A stretch of 64,000 nt of DNA from positions 48,293 to 112,292 of the forward strand of contig NZ_QKVM01000013.1 of assembly GCF_003231305.1 (NCBI RefSeq). Direction: 5' to 3'. The notes under the pieces are model-generated. The model was not told where the DNA came from, made no database searches, and saw only the letters and a program-made list of their open reading frames with translations. Below, one piece after another: positions 8,352-16,685 of the stretch (position 1 is the stretch's first letter; each line of letters opens with the position of its first letter). Source of the stretch: Pseudomonas sichuanensis. GTDB lineage: Bacteria > Pseudomonadota > Gammaproteobacteria > Pseudomonadales > Pseudomonadaceae. The position numbers and the translations under genes were made by a program.

Positions 8352-9716
8352 TCAGAAACTGCCAGTGGTGCGGAACCCACCGCCACCGGAACTGCTGCTG
8401 GTGCGAAAGCCACCGCCACCGGAACTGCTGCTGGTACGAAAGCCACCGCTGCTCGAACCGCTGGACGATCTGCCCGTACTATAGGTGTTGTTGCCGCGAT
8501 GCCTTGGGGCAACATACTCCCGGCCTTCATCGAGGCGTTTCTCCACTGCTTGCTGGTCGAGCAGGCCGTTCATGTAGTCGGCCAGTACCTGCTCGATTGG
8601 CTGGCTCAACTGGTACTCGTGGCGCGGATCGCTGAAATGATCGTTGCGCAGTGCGTACTCCAGAGTCTTGGCGCGGTCGTAAAGGCGACGCTTGCCGAGT
8701 GCCTGATCCTGCAGGCCGTGCAGACGTTGCTGGATTTCCCGCAGGCGGGCATGCAGCTGTTGCAGGTCGTTCACCAGGACATCGTCATGGGGGCTGGGGG
8801 TCTTCGCCGCTTCGGCGATCAGTTCGGCCAATGGCCGTGCCTGGAGCTGGTCGGCGATGCCCTGGCGAATCTGTTGCAGATACGGATCGCGCTTCTGGGC
8901 GAAGTCGGCCAGTTGGGCCTGCAGTGAGCGGGCCTGGGCCTTGCCCTCGCTCAGCAGCGTGCTCAGGCCTTGCTCCTCGACCCGCAACGCTGGCATGCCG
9001 AAGGTCTCGCGGGCCTTGTCCAGTTGCTGCTGGTGCTGTGCCTGCAGTTGCTCGCGGGCTTCGCCGAGGGCCTGGCGCAGGGCCTCGTTGCGCGCCTGCA
9101 TGCTCAGCAGGATCTGCTCGTTGGCGTAGTTGACGCGAAAGCCGACCTTGCGTGCGAGGTAGTTGTCGAACGCGCGCTGGAACAGACGCGGGCGGTACTG
9201 CTCGGTGCCGTAGCGGTTGGCCTTCAGGAAACGGTACAGCGGGTTGCTGTTGTAGCCTTGCAGCTTGCTGGCGCACTCGTCGCGGATTTCATCGTAACTG
9301 GCATGGGCTTGCTGTTCAGCCTGGCGGGCTGCGTCCAGTTGCTCGCTCAGTTGGCGCAGGGCCGGATCCTGTTCGAGCAGCTCCTGCGACTGGGTGTCCA
9401 GGCGATCGAGGTTGTTACGCAGCGCCTGCAGATTTTCCAGTCTATGGGCGATGAGCCCTTCGACGTTTTCGAGTTCCTGGGTGAGCGCGGCATGGGTTCG
9501 CTCGCGTTGTTCGAGCAACTGCCGGGTCTGCAGGTCCCGCATAGGGTCGATCCTGAGCTGCAGGCTGGCAATATCGGCCAGTTTCGAGCTGATCAGGTGT
9601 TCGAGCCGGGTTTGCTGTTCGGACTCGGTATACAGCGCCCGTTCGGCCTCGCGCAGCTGTTGTTCGGCCTGGCGCGTATTGCTTTCGAGCGCGTTGCTGA
9701 GGGCGGTGGGGGTCAT
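8352..9716 (-). CDS. Uncharacterised coiled-coil protein A2 (paralogue of the operon's first gene), repetitive Gly/Ser tail
   Basis: Function unknown; last gene of a five-gene minus-strand operon. It is 454 aa with no signal peptide or TM segment, so probably cytosolic. Residues 1-140 and about 205-400 are Gln/Glu/Arg/Leu-rich and look coiled-coil. A central block at about 158-206 (YRFLKANRYGTEQYRPRLF, then NYLAR and NEQ-L--M) is shared with the protein encoded at 13131-14429, and both start with MTP. The last 45 residues are low-complexity Ser/Gly with three GGFRT-type repeats, encoded by 33-bp tandem repeats. Starts 4 bases after the preceding gene ends. No enzymatic motif is seen; a structural or scaffold role is only a guess. 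Confidence 0.85.
   Translation of the reverse strand: MTPTALSNALESNTRQAEQQLREAERALYTESEQQTRLEHLISSKLADIASLQLRIDPMRDLQTRQLLEQRERTHAALTQELENVEGLIAHRLENLQALRNNLDRLDTQSQELLEQDPALRQLSEQLDAARQAEQQAHASYDEIRDECASKLQGYNSNPLYRFLKANRYGTEQYRPRLFQRAFDNYLARKVGFRVNYANEQILLSMQARNEALRQALGEAREQLQAQHQQQLDKARETFGMPALRVEEQGLSTLLSEGKAQARSLQAQLADFAQKRDPYLQQIRQGIADQLQARPLAELIAEAAKTPSPHDDVLVNDLQQLHARLREIQQRLHGLQDQALGKRRLYDRAKTLEYALRNDHFSDPRHEYQLSQPIEQVLADYMNGLLDQQAVEKRLDEGREYVAPRHRGNNTYSTGRSSSGSSSGGFRTSSSSGGGGFRTSSSSGGGGFRTTGSF
8377..8465. repeat. 33-bp tandem repeat inside the A2 gene
   Basis: Unit 8377-8409 is repeated at 8410-8442 with one substitution (GGTGCG versus GGTACG), and a third partial unit follows from 8443. 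On the coding strand it encodes 11-residue SSSSGGGGFRT units at the C-terminus, and repeat number could vary by slippage. Confidence 0.85.
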
Positions 9717-9720
9717 GGCG

Positions 9721-10953
9721 TCACCATTCCAGGATCATGTCGGGAGCGGGGCTGATGCGCTGGTTGAAACGCAGGGTCAGGCTATTGGCCGGTTTTTCAC
9801 CGATCAAGCGCTGGCTGATGTGGCCATCGTCGAGTTTGTCCTGGCGGACCCTGAGGTATTCGTTGTAGCTGACGCGCACACCGAAGCGGCTGGCCCATCG
9901 AGTCGTGCCGTCCTCCACGCTGGTCACCGGGGCGAAGGCCGGCTTGCCGGTGCTGTCCAGCGGCTCGACGATCAAGTACCAGCTTTTGCCGCGCAGGCTG
10001 TTCTCGCTGCACCCGGACGCTTCATAGCAGCGCTCCACGCCGGACTTGATACCGGGGCGGTCGATCAGTTCGAGGGTCAGGGGCTCGGTGGCGAAGTCCA
10101 GGTAGTCCTTCAGCGCTGCAAGTGTAGCGTCCGCCTTTTTCAACTGCAGCCTGGCAATGTCCTTGCCGGCCGACTCGGCCCAGGTCTTCATCTGCAGGCG
10201 CTCGGCGGCGGGCAATGGCATGGCCTTCAGACGATCCAGCAAATGGCGTTGGAGATCGAGGCTGGCGTAGAGATGATCCACGCGATTGAGCCTTTTTCTG
10301 GCGCTTTCCAGTTGCTTGCGCGGTGTCGACAGCTGCTGCTGTGCCCTCTGGATGCGAGCCTGTAGCTGGGCGCGGTTTTCGCGGGTGATCGGGTCTGGGC
10401 GATCGAGGGTGAAAGGCAGGCTGGCGCTGGGCAGCAGGGGGTCGATTTTCGCAACCAGCGCGGCCACCAGGGGTTGCGGTTGTTGCTCCAGGCGCGCCTT
10501 CACCTGCCCCAGCCGTTGTCGTTGCACGGCAATGTCTTGGTTCAACTGCTCGTTGATCCTGGCCAATCGGTCGGCGCTTTGACCCACCCTCGTGTTCTGG
10601 GCCGTGTCCACCAGGTGGTTGATGCCCAGGCCAAGGGCGCAGGCCATTACGCCGCATGCTGCCCAGATCATCAGTTTGCGGTGGGCCATGGCCAGGCGCG
10701 TCAGCAGGCGTTGTGCGAAGTTCAAGGTTGGGGCCTCGAACATCAGCCGACGCGAAAAGAACGCGCGCACGCCTTCCTCGATCTGGGCGTCCTCGTAGTG
10801 GATGCCGTTGTTCTGGTAGTAGGCGCGGATCCGCTCGGCCACCTCGGCGCGGCGCCGAGGCAGGTCAAGGTGGTCCTGCAGTTCCATGTCCCGGTGACGC
10901 AGTTCGTCGACCAGGGCCATGGCCCCCATCTGTTCGGAAAGTGAGACGGTCAT
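9721..10953 (-). CDS. Uncharacterised single-TM protein C2 (DUF6384-like)
   Basis: Function unknown; fourth gene of the operon, 410 aa. Residues 1-75 (LSEQMGAMALVDELR, HLDLPRRRAEVAERIR, VRAFFSRRLMFEAPTL) are nearly the same as in the protein encoded just upstream (C1). One TM helix lies at about 94-112, then a long helical part (120-270) and a C-terminal domain with a Cys pair (VERCYEASGC) shared with C1. Most likely a membrane protein with a small cytosolic head and an external C-terminal domain. The family name DUF6384 is from memory and should be checked. Begins 11 bases after C1 and ends 4 bases before A2. Confidence 0.85.
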   Translation of the reverse strand: MTVSLSEQMGAMALVDELRHRDMELQDHLDLPRRRAEVAERIRAYYQNNGIHYEDAQIEEGVRAFFSRRLMFEAPTLNFAQRLLTRLAMAHRKLMIWAACGVMACALGLGINHLVDTAQNTRVGQSADRLARINEQLNQDIAVQRQRLGQVKARLEQQPQPLVAALVAKIDPLLPSASLPFTLDRPDPITRENRAQLQARIQRAQQQLSTPRKQLESARKRLNRVDHLYASLDLQRHLLDRLKAMPLPAAERLQMKTWAESAGKDIARLQLKKADATLAALKDYLDFATEPLTLELIDRPGIKSGVERCYEASGCSENSLRGKSWYLIVEPLDSTGKPAFAPVTSVEDGTTRWASRFGVRVSYNEYLRVRQDKLDDGHISQRLIGEKPANSLTLRFNQRISPAPDMILEW

Positions 10954-10963
10954 TGGCGGCCCA

Positions 10964-11995
10964 TCAGAAGCTGGCGGAGATGATCTGTTGGCCGTTGTCG
11001 GCCGGGTTGTCGAAGGCGCTACCGTCGAGGACGCGACGGTCGAAATTCCGGTTCATGCTGTAGGCATCCTTGCTGCCGATGACCGGTTTATCGACGCGCC
11101 CCTTGGCCTGCTTGGCTTGCTGTGCTTGCAAGTACTGCGCGTGGCTGACCTGTACGCCGAGGGTGTCGGCAAGCGCGATCTCGCCGGTGCGGCCGTTGGC
11201 GAGTGGCATGGTCACCACCTTGCCCTGCGGGTCGCGTGCCTGGAATGCCAGGAACCATGCCTTGCCGTCATCGCTGCCTGGTTTGCACACCGAGGTCTTG
11301 CGGCAGCGTTCGTAACCAGACATCTGGCCGGCGCCGTCGGCGATGCGCAGTTGCAGTTTTGTCTCTGTGAAGTCGGCATAGACCTGCAGCTCTCGCAGGG
11401 CCTGGATAGCCCTGTCCGGTCCATGGTCGGCCACCAGCGCGCCAGTGGAGCGGGCGAACGGCAGCAGCTTGGCTCGCACGTCACCCGGCAACGGCATGGC
11501 CTCCAGGCGGGCCATCAGCGCAGTGTATTGGTCCAGGCGAGCCTGGTGCGCGGCGCGGTCTGCTTCTGGCGTCCAGCTTGGCGCCGCCATCCCCAGGCCG
11601 TTGCCGGTGGCCTTGGTGACTGTGGCCGGTTGGCTGAGCGCGGCGGGTTGGCGCACGTTCGCCGCCAGCAGGGCACCGCCCAGCAGGGCGACCCACACCA
11701 GCACCCAGGCCAGCAGGCTGCGGCGCAGGAATATCCCGGCCAGCAGCCGGCGGGGCCAGGCCAGCGTCGGCGCCTCGAACACCAGGCGGCGGGCGAAGAA
11801 CGCCTTCACCCCCTGTTCGATCAGGCTGTCGTCGCAGGCGATGCCCTGGCGCTGGTAGTAGCCGCGAATGCGCTCGGCAACTTCCGCGCGGCGCCGCGGC
11901 AGGTCCAGGTGCTCCTGCACCTGGCGTTGCTGTTGGCGCAGCTCGTCGACGAGGGCCATGGCCCCCATCTGTTCGCTGAGCGAGCCTTGGCTCAT
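10964..11995 (-). CDS. Uncharacterised single-TM protein C1 (DUF6384-like)
   Basis: Function unknown; third gene of the operon, 343 aa. The start at 11995 (MSQGSLSEQMGAMALV) is chosen because its ATG overlaps the stop of gene B (ATGA) and aligns with the start of C2; the frame stays open far upstream but is the shadow of gene B. The conserved head is residues 5-80, a TM helix lies at about 94-112, and the C-terminal domain (YERCRKTSVC, then GKAWFLAFQARDPQGK) is shared with C2. C1 lacks about 65 residues of the helical middle part that C2 has. The pair looks like an old gene duplication kept within one operon. Confidence 0.85.
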   Translation of the reverse strand: MSQGSLSEQMGAMALVDELRQQQRQVQEHLDLPRRRAEVAERIRGYYQRQGIACDDSLIEQGVKAFFARRLVFEAPTLAWPRRLLAGIFLRRSLLAWVLVWVALLGGALLAANVRQPAALSQPATVTKATGNGLGMAAPSWTPEADRAAHQARLDQYTALMARLEAMPLPGDVRAKLLPFARSTGALVADHGPDRAIQALRELQVYADFTETKLQLRIADGAGQMSGYERCRKTSVCKPGSDDGKAWFLAFQARDPQGKVVTMPLANGRTGEIALADTLGVQVSHAQYLQAQQAKQAKGRVDKPVIGSKDAYSMNRNFDRRVLDGSAFDNPADNGQQIISASF

Positions 11996-13134
11996 TGCGC
12001 GGCCTTGGTCAGCAAGGCGGCGAAGGCGCGCTTGGCGTCTTCGACGGCGTTGGAGATTTCCAGCGCGGCCTTGCTCGATTCGGCGCGGTAGGTTTCGGTC
12101 AGGCCCTGCATGTCGTTCTGGAAGTCCAGGGTGGCCTGGGCCAGGGCGCGTACCGAGTCGACGCGGATGGTCGAGCCGTAGCTGGCCTTGACCGCGGCGC
12201 CGAGCTGCTGGTTGCCGATTTCGCCCAGCGCTTCGAGGCCCTTGCTGATGCCGTCGGTGGTGGCGTTGAGGGTGTGGGTGGCCTCGGCCATGCCCTGGTT
12301 GGCGGTGAACGACACGGCCAGGCTGGTCAGCACCACTTCGTTGGTGGAGAAGAACGAGACCATGCGCTGGTATTGGCGCTCCTTGACCACGTGCACCTGG
12401 CTGATGCGGGCGAACACCAGTTCGGCGGTGTTGTAGCCGACACGCAGGTCGTCGGCGATGTCCTTGACGATCTGGTAGCGCTTGTCTTCGTTCTGCAGGG
12501 CGCGCACCGCTTCGTCGCGTTGCAGCTCCAGCGCCGCGCGTTGGGCCGGCTCCTGGTTGGCGGCCGCAGCCACCGTGGCGTTGGCGGTGTCCAGGGCACT
12601 GGTGCATTCCTGCAGCGACTGGCCGGCGATGGCCAGCACCTGCTGGGCGTCCACTTCGGCAGTCTTCATGGCCAGGCGGAAGTCCATGTACGACTCGAGG
12701 ATCAGGCCCTCGCGGGTGATCTGGTCGCTGGCGGCCTTGCACACATCCAGGTAGTGCTTGCGGATGTCCTCGAAACGGCTCGGGATCGAGCCACGGCGCA
12801 GGTTCATCCAGGCCATGCTGAGGCGTTCGAGGGTGTCCAGGCGGCCATCATCCATCCACGAGGCCATGGCCGAAGCATCCTCGCGAATCGAAGTGAAGCT
12901 GTCGGTGATGTCCATGTAGCGGTGCGAGATGTCCATGCCGGCGATCTGCTCGCGCACGGTCTGGTTGAACACCGTGGCCTGTTGCAGCACGGCAGCGATA
13001 CCGGTGACCCGCTGGTTGTCGTAATGGGCGATCTTGTCCAGCAGGACCATCACCGGCGCTTGCTGTGCCGGTTGGCCGAAAGTGATGCCGAGCTTGCGCA
13101 GGCCGTCGAGGGCGCGTTCCAGGTATTGGCTCAT
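11992..13134 (-). CDS. Uncharacterised helical protein B, possibly TelA-like
   Basis: Second gene of the operon; 380 aa from ATG 13134, which overlaps the stop of gene A1 (ATGA), so translation is probably coupled. Almost entirely helical, without a signal peptide or TM segment. The size, repeated helix pattern and C-terminal part (RQYQRMVSFFSTNEVVLTSL, then long helices) recall the TelA/toxic-anion-resistance family, but I see no decisive motif, so this is a resemblance only. Relatives in Pseudomonas are, as I recall, labelled 'cell surface protein', which the sequence does not support because no export signal is visible. Only gene of the operon without a paralogue in it. Confidence 0.85.
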   Translation of the reverse strand: MSQYLERALDGLRKLGITFGQPAQQAPVMVLLDKIAHYDNQRVTGIAAVLQQATVFNQTVREQIAGMDISHRYMDITDSFTSIREDASAMASWMDDGRLDTLERLSMAWMNLRRGSIPSRFEDIRKHYLDVCKAASDQITREGLILESYMDFRLAMKTAEVDAQQVLAIAGQSLQECTSALDTANATVAAAANQEPAQRAALELQRDEAVRALQNEDKRYQIVKDIADDLRVGYNTAELVFARISQVHVVKERQYQRMVSFFSTNEVVLTSLAVSFTANQGMAEATHTLNATTDGISKGLEALGEIGNQQLGAAVKASYGSTIRVDSVRALAQATLDFQNDMQGLTETYRAESSKAALEISNAVEDAKRAFAALLTKAAQ

Positions 13135-14429
13135 GGTTGTCCTTGCATGAGGGGGCGGTCGGAAAGGGTGGCGTTCGGGTTGCCGGGGAGCAGGCGCAGG
13201 GCGGTGATGGTGCCGAGCACGGTATTGAGCGTCTGGGCTCTGTTCATGTACTCGACGATCAGTTGCCGGTAGTTGGTGTCGTCGCGGTACTGGTCGGCCA
13301 AGGGGTAGCGCAGCTGGCAGGGGCAGTCGTCCAGGCTGGGCTGGGTGTGGCAGCTGCAGTCGCTGGCGCAGCCGGCGTCGCCCCGCAGGCGCTTGCCCAG
13401 GGCGGACTCGAAGGTGCATGCCTGTTCGTACAGGTCCCTGGCCTGGCCGACGCGCTGGCTGGCGCTGTCCAGGCGCCGACGCAGCTCGTCGAGCTCCTGC
13501 TGGAAGCGGGTGGCCTGCTGGGCGCCAATGGCGGCCCATTGGGCGAGCGCCTGGTTGAGGCTGTCGGTCTTGAGTTCGAACCTGAGCCAGCGCAGGGCAT
13601 CCTGGCTGTCGCTGTCGGCGCATTGTTCGAGCAGGTCGATGTCCTGGCGGACACGCTTGAGGTGCTGCCGGGCGGCGATCACCTGGCGTGCCAGGGCTTC
13701 GGTCTCCTGGCTGAGCGGGTCCTGGTCGGCGGCTGGCAGGCTACTGCGCTGCAGTGCGGTCAGTTGCCGTTCAAGCTCGGCAATCTGCTGATCGCAGGCG
13801 GCCAGGCGGGTGGCGTCCTGTTCCAGCATGGCGCGCAACAGCTGTTCGTTCTGCTGGTTGCCGACGAAGTTGCACTGCCGGGCGAGCCAGTCGTCCATGC
13901 GCCGTGACAGCACATTGCGTTGGTAGTGTTGCGTGCCGTACTGGCGCAAACGCAGGTAGGCGTAGATCCGGTGCTGGCTGTAGGCCGCCAGTTTGCCGGT
14001 GCATTCATCCACCAGTGGCTGGTGGTCGGCGGCGATCTGCTCGCGCTGCTGGCGGGCCTGTTGCAGTTGCTGCTGGCTCTGGTGCAGCGCAGGGTGCTGG
14101 CGCTGTTCGGCGAGTTGGCGACTGCGGCTGGCGGCGAGCCGCTCCTGGGCCTGACGGAACAGGGCCAGTTGGTTGTCCAGGCTGGCGTTGGCCTGCTCGA
14201 GGCGGGTGAAGCCATCGTCTTCGCGGGCTTGGCGCTGTTCGAGGATCTGGCGAATCTGCGCAGCCTCGAAGGCCGTGTCTGCGATGTCATAGAGCCCACA
14301 GAGGATGCGGGCCTGCAGGTGCAGGTGCTGGTGGTGCAATTGCGCGCAGTTGCGCTGTTCGCGAGTCAGCCGGCGCAGGTAGTCGCGGCTGTTGTCTTCG
14401 GCGAGCGCTGCGAGGGTGCCAGGTGTCAT
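13131..14429 (-). CDS. Uncharacterised coiled-coil protein A1 with cysteine cluster
   Basis: First gene of the operon; 432 aa. The start at 14429 (MTPGTLAALAEDN) is chosen because it aligns without gaps with the start of paralogue A2 (MTPTALSNALESN); another in-frame ATG lies 12 bases upstream (14441). Long Gln/Arg-rich coiled coils occupy 1-140 and 205-340. The shared block is at 153-201 (YGTQHYQ, then DDWLARQ and NEQLLRAM). Unlike A2 it has a Cys cluster at residues 354, 358, 360, 369 and 371, which could bind metal, and it lacks the Ser/Gly tail. It overlaps gene B by 4 bases. Function unknown. Confidence 0.83.
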   Translation of the reverse strand: MTPGTLAALAEDNSRDYLRRLTREQRNCAQLHHQHLHLQARILCGLYDIADTAFEAAQIRQILEQRQAREDDGFTRLEQANASLDNQLALFRQAQERLAASRSRQLAEQRQHPALHQSQQQLQQARQQREQIAADHQPLVDECTGKLAAYSQHRIYAYLRLRQYGTQHYQRNVLSRRMDDWLARQCNFVGNQQNEQLLRAMLEQDATRLAACDQQIAELERQLTALQRSSLPAADQDPLSQETEALARQVIAARQHLKRVRQDIDLLEQCADSDSQDALRWLRFELKTDSLNQALAQWAAIGAQQATRFQQELDELRRRLDSASQRVGQARDLYEQACTFESALGKRLRGDAGCASDCSCHTQPSLDDCPCQLRYPLADQYRDDTNYRQLIVEYMNRAQTLNTVLGTITALRLLPGNPNATLSDRPLMQGQP

Positions 14430-14522
14430 GGGGCGAAGCATCCGTGTCCGAGTGTCTATGTCGATACGTGAACGGATGAGTCCACTGGCCGTCATCCGTG
14501 ATCGAAGCGGTGGAAGTTCGGC

Positions 14523-14528
14523 AGTATA
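14523..14528 (-). promoter_or_regulatory. Candidate -10 element for the five-gene operon
   Basis: Reads TATACT on the minus strand, about 95 bases before the A1 start. It lies between the leuA terminator and A1, the only space available for an operon promoter. No good -35 hexamer is visible at 16-18 bases. Confidence 0.35.
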
Positions 14529-14588
14529 ACCATGATTGCAGGCGAAATGATGGCGTCGTCTGACACACCTTGCTGGATATTTCGGGCA

Positions 14589-14617
14589 TAAAAAAACCCG
14601 CATCCGAGGATGCGGGT
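14589..14617 (-). terminator. Intrinsic terminator of leuA
   Basis: Nine-base-pair stem (14597-14605 with 14608-14616, CCCGCATCC/GGATGCGGG) and a run of T on the minus strand, 22 bases after the leuA stop. It separates leuA from the downstream same-strand five-gene operon. Confidence 0.92.
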
Positions 14618-14638
14618 TTGCAGGCGAGCAGGGCGGGT

Positions 14639-16312
14639 TTACGCTGCCTTGGCTTGCTGTTGGCTCAGGGAGCGGTTCAGCGCGCTGAACAGGGCCTTGA
14701 AGCTGGCGGTGGTGATGTTCTCGTCGATGCCCACGCCGTGCACCGGGCGACCGCCCGCAACGCGCAGCTCGATGTAGGCCGCGGCTTTGGCGTTGGTGCC
14801 GGCGCCGATGGCGTGCTCGTTGTAGTCCATGATTTCCACGGCCACCGGCAGGCCGGCCACCAGCGCTTCCAGAGCACCGTTGCCCTTACCGTGCCAATGC
14901 AGGGTGGTCTCGCCTTCACCGGAGACTTCCACTTGCACGTGGCTGCTGCCGTTCTCTTCCTGCAGGCGGTGGCTGACCAGCGCGTATGGCGCATTGGCTT
15001 GCAGGTATTCCTTCTGCAGCAAGGTGTAAATCTGCTTGGCGGTCATTTCCAGGCCCAGGCGGTCGGTCTCGCCTTGGACCACCTGGCTGAACTCGATCTG
15101 CATGCGGCGTGGCAGGCTGATGCCGTATTCCTGCTCGAGCAGGTAGGTGATGCCGCCCTTGCCCGACTGGCTGTTGACGCGGATCACCGCCTCGTAGCTG
15201 CGGCCGATGTCGGCCGGGTCGATCGGCAGGTATGGCACCTCCCACAGTTCGCCGTCCTGCTGCTTGGCGAAGCCTTTGCGGATGGCATCCTGGTGCGAGC
15301 CGGAGAAGGCGGTGTGGACCAGGTCGCCGACGTACGGGTGACGTGGGTGCACCGGCAGTTGGTTGCACTCCTCGACGACCTTGCGCACGCCGTCGATGTC
15401 GGAGAAGTCCAGCTGCGGGTCGATGCCCTGGGTGTAGAGGTTCAACGCCAGGGTCACCAGGTCGACGTTGCCGGTGCGCTCGCCGTTGCCGAACAGGCAG
15501 CCTTCGGCACGGTCGGCGCCGGCCATCAGGCCCAGCTCGGTGGCGGCGATGCCGGTGCCACGGTCGTTGTGGCAGTGCAGGCTGATGATCACGCTGTCGC
15601 GGCGGCTGACATTGCGGCAGAACCATTCGATCTGGTCGGCGTAGATGTTCGGCGTGGCGACTTCGACGGTGGCCGGCAGGTTGAGGATGACCTTGTGCTC
15701 AGGGGTCGGGTTCCACACCTCGATCACCGCGTCGCACACCTCTTTGGCGAATTCCAGTTCGGTGGCGCTGAAGGTCTCTGGCGAGTACTGGAAGGTCCAG
15801 TGGGTTTCCGGCTGCTGCGCGGCGTACTTGACGAACAGCTTGGCGGCATTGACCGCGATGTCCTTGACGCCCTGCTTGTCCTGGTTGAAGACGATGCGGC
15901 GGAACGACGGGCAGGTGGCGTTGTACAGGTGGACGATGGCCTTCTTGGCGCCGCGTAGGGATTCGAAGGTGCGGGCGATCAGGTCTTCACGGGCTTGAGT
16001 GAGCACCTGGATGGTGGTGTCGTCCGGGATGTGGCCGTCTTCGATCAGGGTGCGCACGAAGTCGAAGTCGGTTTGCGACGCGGACGGGAACGAGGCTTCG
16101 ATTTCCTTCACGCCGACCTGCACCAGGGTCTTCCAGAAACGCAGCTTCTTCTCCGAATCCATCGGCTCGATCAGCGACTGGTTGCCATCACGCAGGTCGG
16201 AGCTGCACCAGATCGGCGCCTGGGTGATGGTTTTCGACGGCCAGGTGCGGTCGGGCAGGTCGATGGTCGGGAAGGCGCGGTATTTCTTCGAAGGGTCTTT
16301 GAGCATGGTCAT
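14639..16312 (-). CDS. leuA: 2-isopropylmalate synthase
   Basis: Condenses acetyl-CoA with 2-ketoisovalerate, the committed step of leucine synthesis; 557 aa, matching the long LeuA2-type enzyme of Pseudomonas. The start at 16312 ([14 protein letters not shown]) is used because homologues begin there, and AAAGGA stands 9 bases upstream. The HMGL-like TIM barrel shows [12 protein letters not shown] (about residues 36-47) and the metal-binding H-x-H region ([11 protein letters not shown]). The C-terminal third is the LeuA allosteric domain. Its own terminator follows. A leucine-rich short frame precedes it (16389-16466), suggesting attenuation. Confidence 0.96.
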   Translation of the reverse strand: MTMLKDPSKKYRAFPTIDLPDRTWPSKTITQAPIWCSSDLRDGNQSLIEPMDSEKKLRFWKTLVQVGVKEIEASFPSASQTDFDFVRTLIEDGHIPDDTTIQVLTQAREDLIARTFESLRGAKKAIVHLYNATCPSFRRIVFNQDKQGVKDIAVNAAKLFVKYAAQQPETHWTFQYSPETFSATELEFAKEVCDAVIEVWNPTPEHKVILNLPATVEVATPNIYADQIEWFCRNVSRRDSVIISLHCHNDRGTGIAATELGLMAGADRAEGCLFGNGERTGNVDLVTLALNLYTQGIDPQLDFSDIDGVRKVVEECNQLPVHPRHPYVGDLVHTAFSGSHQDAIRKGFAKQQDGELWEVPYLPIDPADIGRSYEAVIRVNSQSGKGGITYLLEQEYGISLPRRMQIEFSQVVQGETDRLGLEMTAKQIYTLLQKEYLQANAPYALVSHRLQEENGSSHVQVEVSGEGETTLHWHGKGNGALEALVAGLPVAVEIMDYNEHAIGAGTNAKAAAYIELRVAGGRPVHGVGIDENITTASFKALFSALNRSLSQQQAKAA

Positions 16313-16388
16313 GGAAGCAATCCTTTTATGTGCGGCCGAAATCGGGCCTGCCAAACGATAACGAGATGAAAAGGCGAGGCGACGCGAT

Positions 16389-16466
16389 TCACCCTGGTAG
16401 TCGTGCACTGACCAGGCAGAGGCTGCGGTGTTGTCGGAGAAGGATGAGGGTGCTGAAGGTTTTCAT
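16389..16466 (-). CDS. Candidate leuA leader peptide (25 aa, leucine-rich)
   Basis: Short frame starting ATGAAAACC at 16466 and ending TGA at 16389, 76 bases before leuA. It encodes 25 residues of which six are Leu (positions 7, 9, 10, 16, 18, 23). Its 3' part can form the stem CCTGGT/ACCAGG over the last codons. No clear ribosome site precedes it. A possible promoter (TTGCCA, 17 bases, TAGGGT) would start RNA at or next to the ATG, as in leaderless leader peptides. No T-run terminator is seen before leuA, so the mechanism, if real, is not classical. Confidence 0.45.
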   Translation of the reverse strand: MKTFSTLILLRQHRSLCLVSARLPG

Positions 16467-16473
16467 GTGCTCA

Positions 16474-16502
16474 ACCCTAACCAGTGGGGTGGGGGATGGC
16501 AA
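16474..16502 (-). promoter_or_regulatory. Possible leuA promoter
   Basis: TTGCCA (16497-16502) and TAGGGT (16474-16479) are spaced by 17 bases on the minus strand. The -10 matches the consensus only at three of six positions. Weak by itself; supported by its position just before the leader frame. Confidence 0.35.
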
Positions 16503-16614
16503 GCACTGTGAAAAAATTGAGAGGAATGCTTAAAAAAGTAACTTGATCGAGATTTTCTGCTGAATTAATGCATCTTGTTGGTTTTGTTTTGCTCGATGCT
16601 TTTTTATTGCGCAA

Positions 16615-16679
16615 ATCGCGGGGCAAGCCCGCTCCCACGTTGAAATGTGGCAGCCGTGGGAGCGGGCTTGCCCCGCGAT
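16615..16679. repeat. REP pair between the M23 peptidase gene and leuA
   Basis: Inverted REP units with the ATCGCGGGGCAAGCCCGC core and its complement around a short spacer. It lies 6 bases after the stop of the peptidase gene, in the only sizeable gap of this region (16467-16685), which otherwise holds the AT-rich leuA upstream sequence. Confidence 0.9.
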
Positions 16680-16685
16680 GGCCAT

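Noticed and set aside
10964..12742. 592-codon minus-strand frame covering C1 and most of B
   Set aside because: Only the part from 11995 downward (C1) is protein-like; the upstream half is the shadow of gene B in another frame.
11992..13134. Firm assignment of gene B as a tellurite-resistance (TelA) protein
   Set aside because: Size and helical pattern agree, but no diagnostic motif could be confirmed by eye and no ter/kla partner genes are present; kept only as a possibility.
14570..15958. Long plus-strand frame over leuA
   Set aside because: Antisense shadow of leuA; no ribosome site and atypical composition (Val/Ala/Asp/His repeats).
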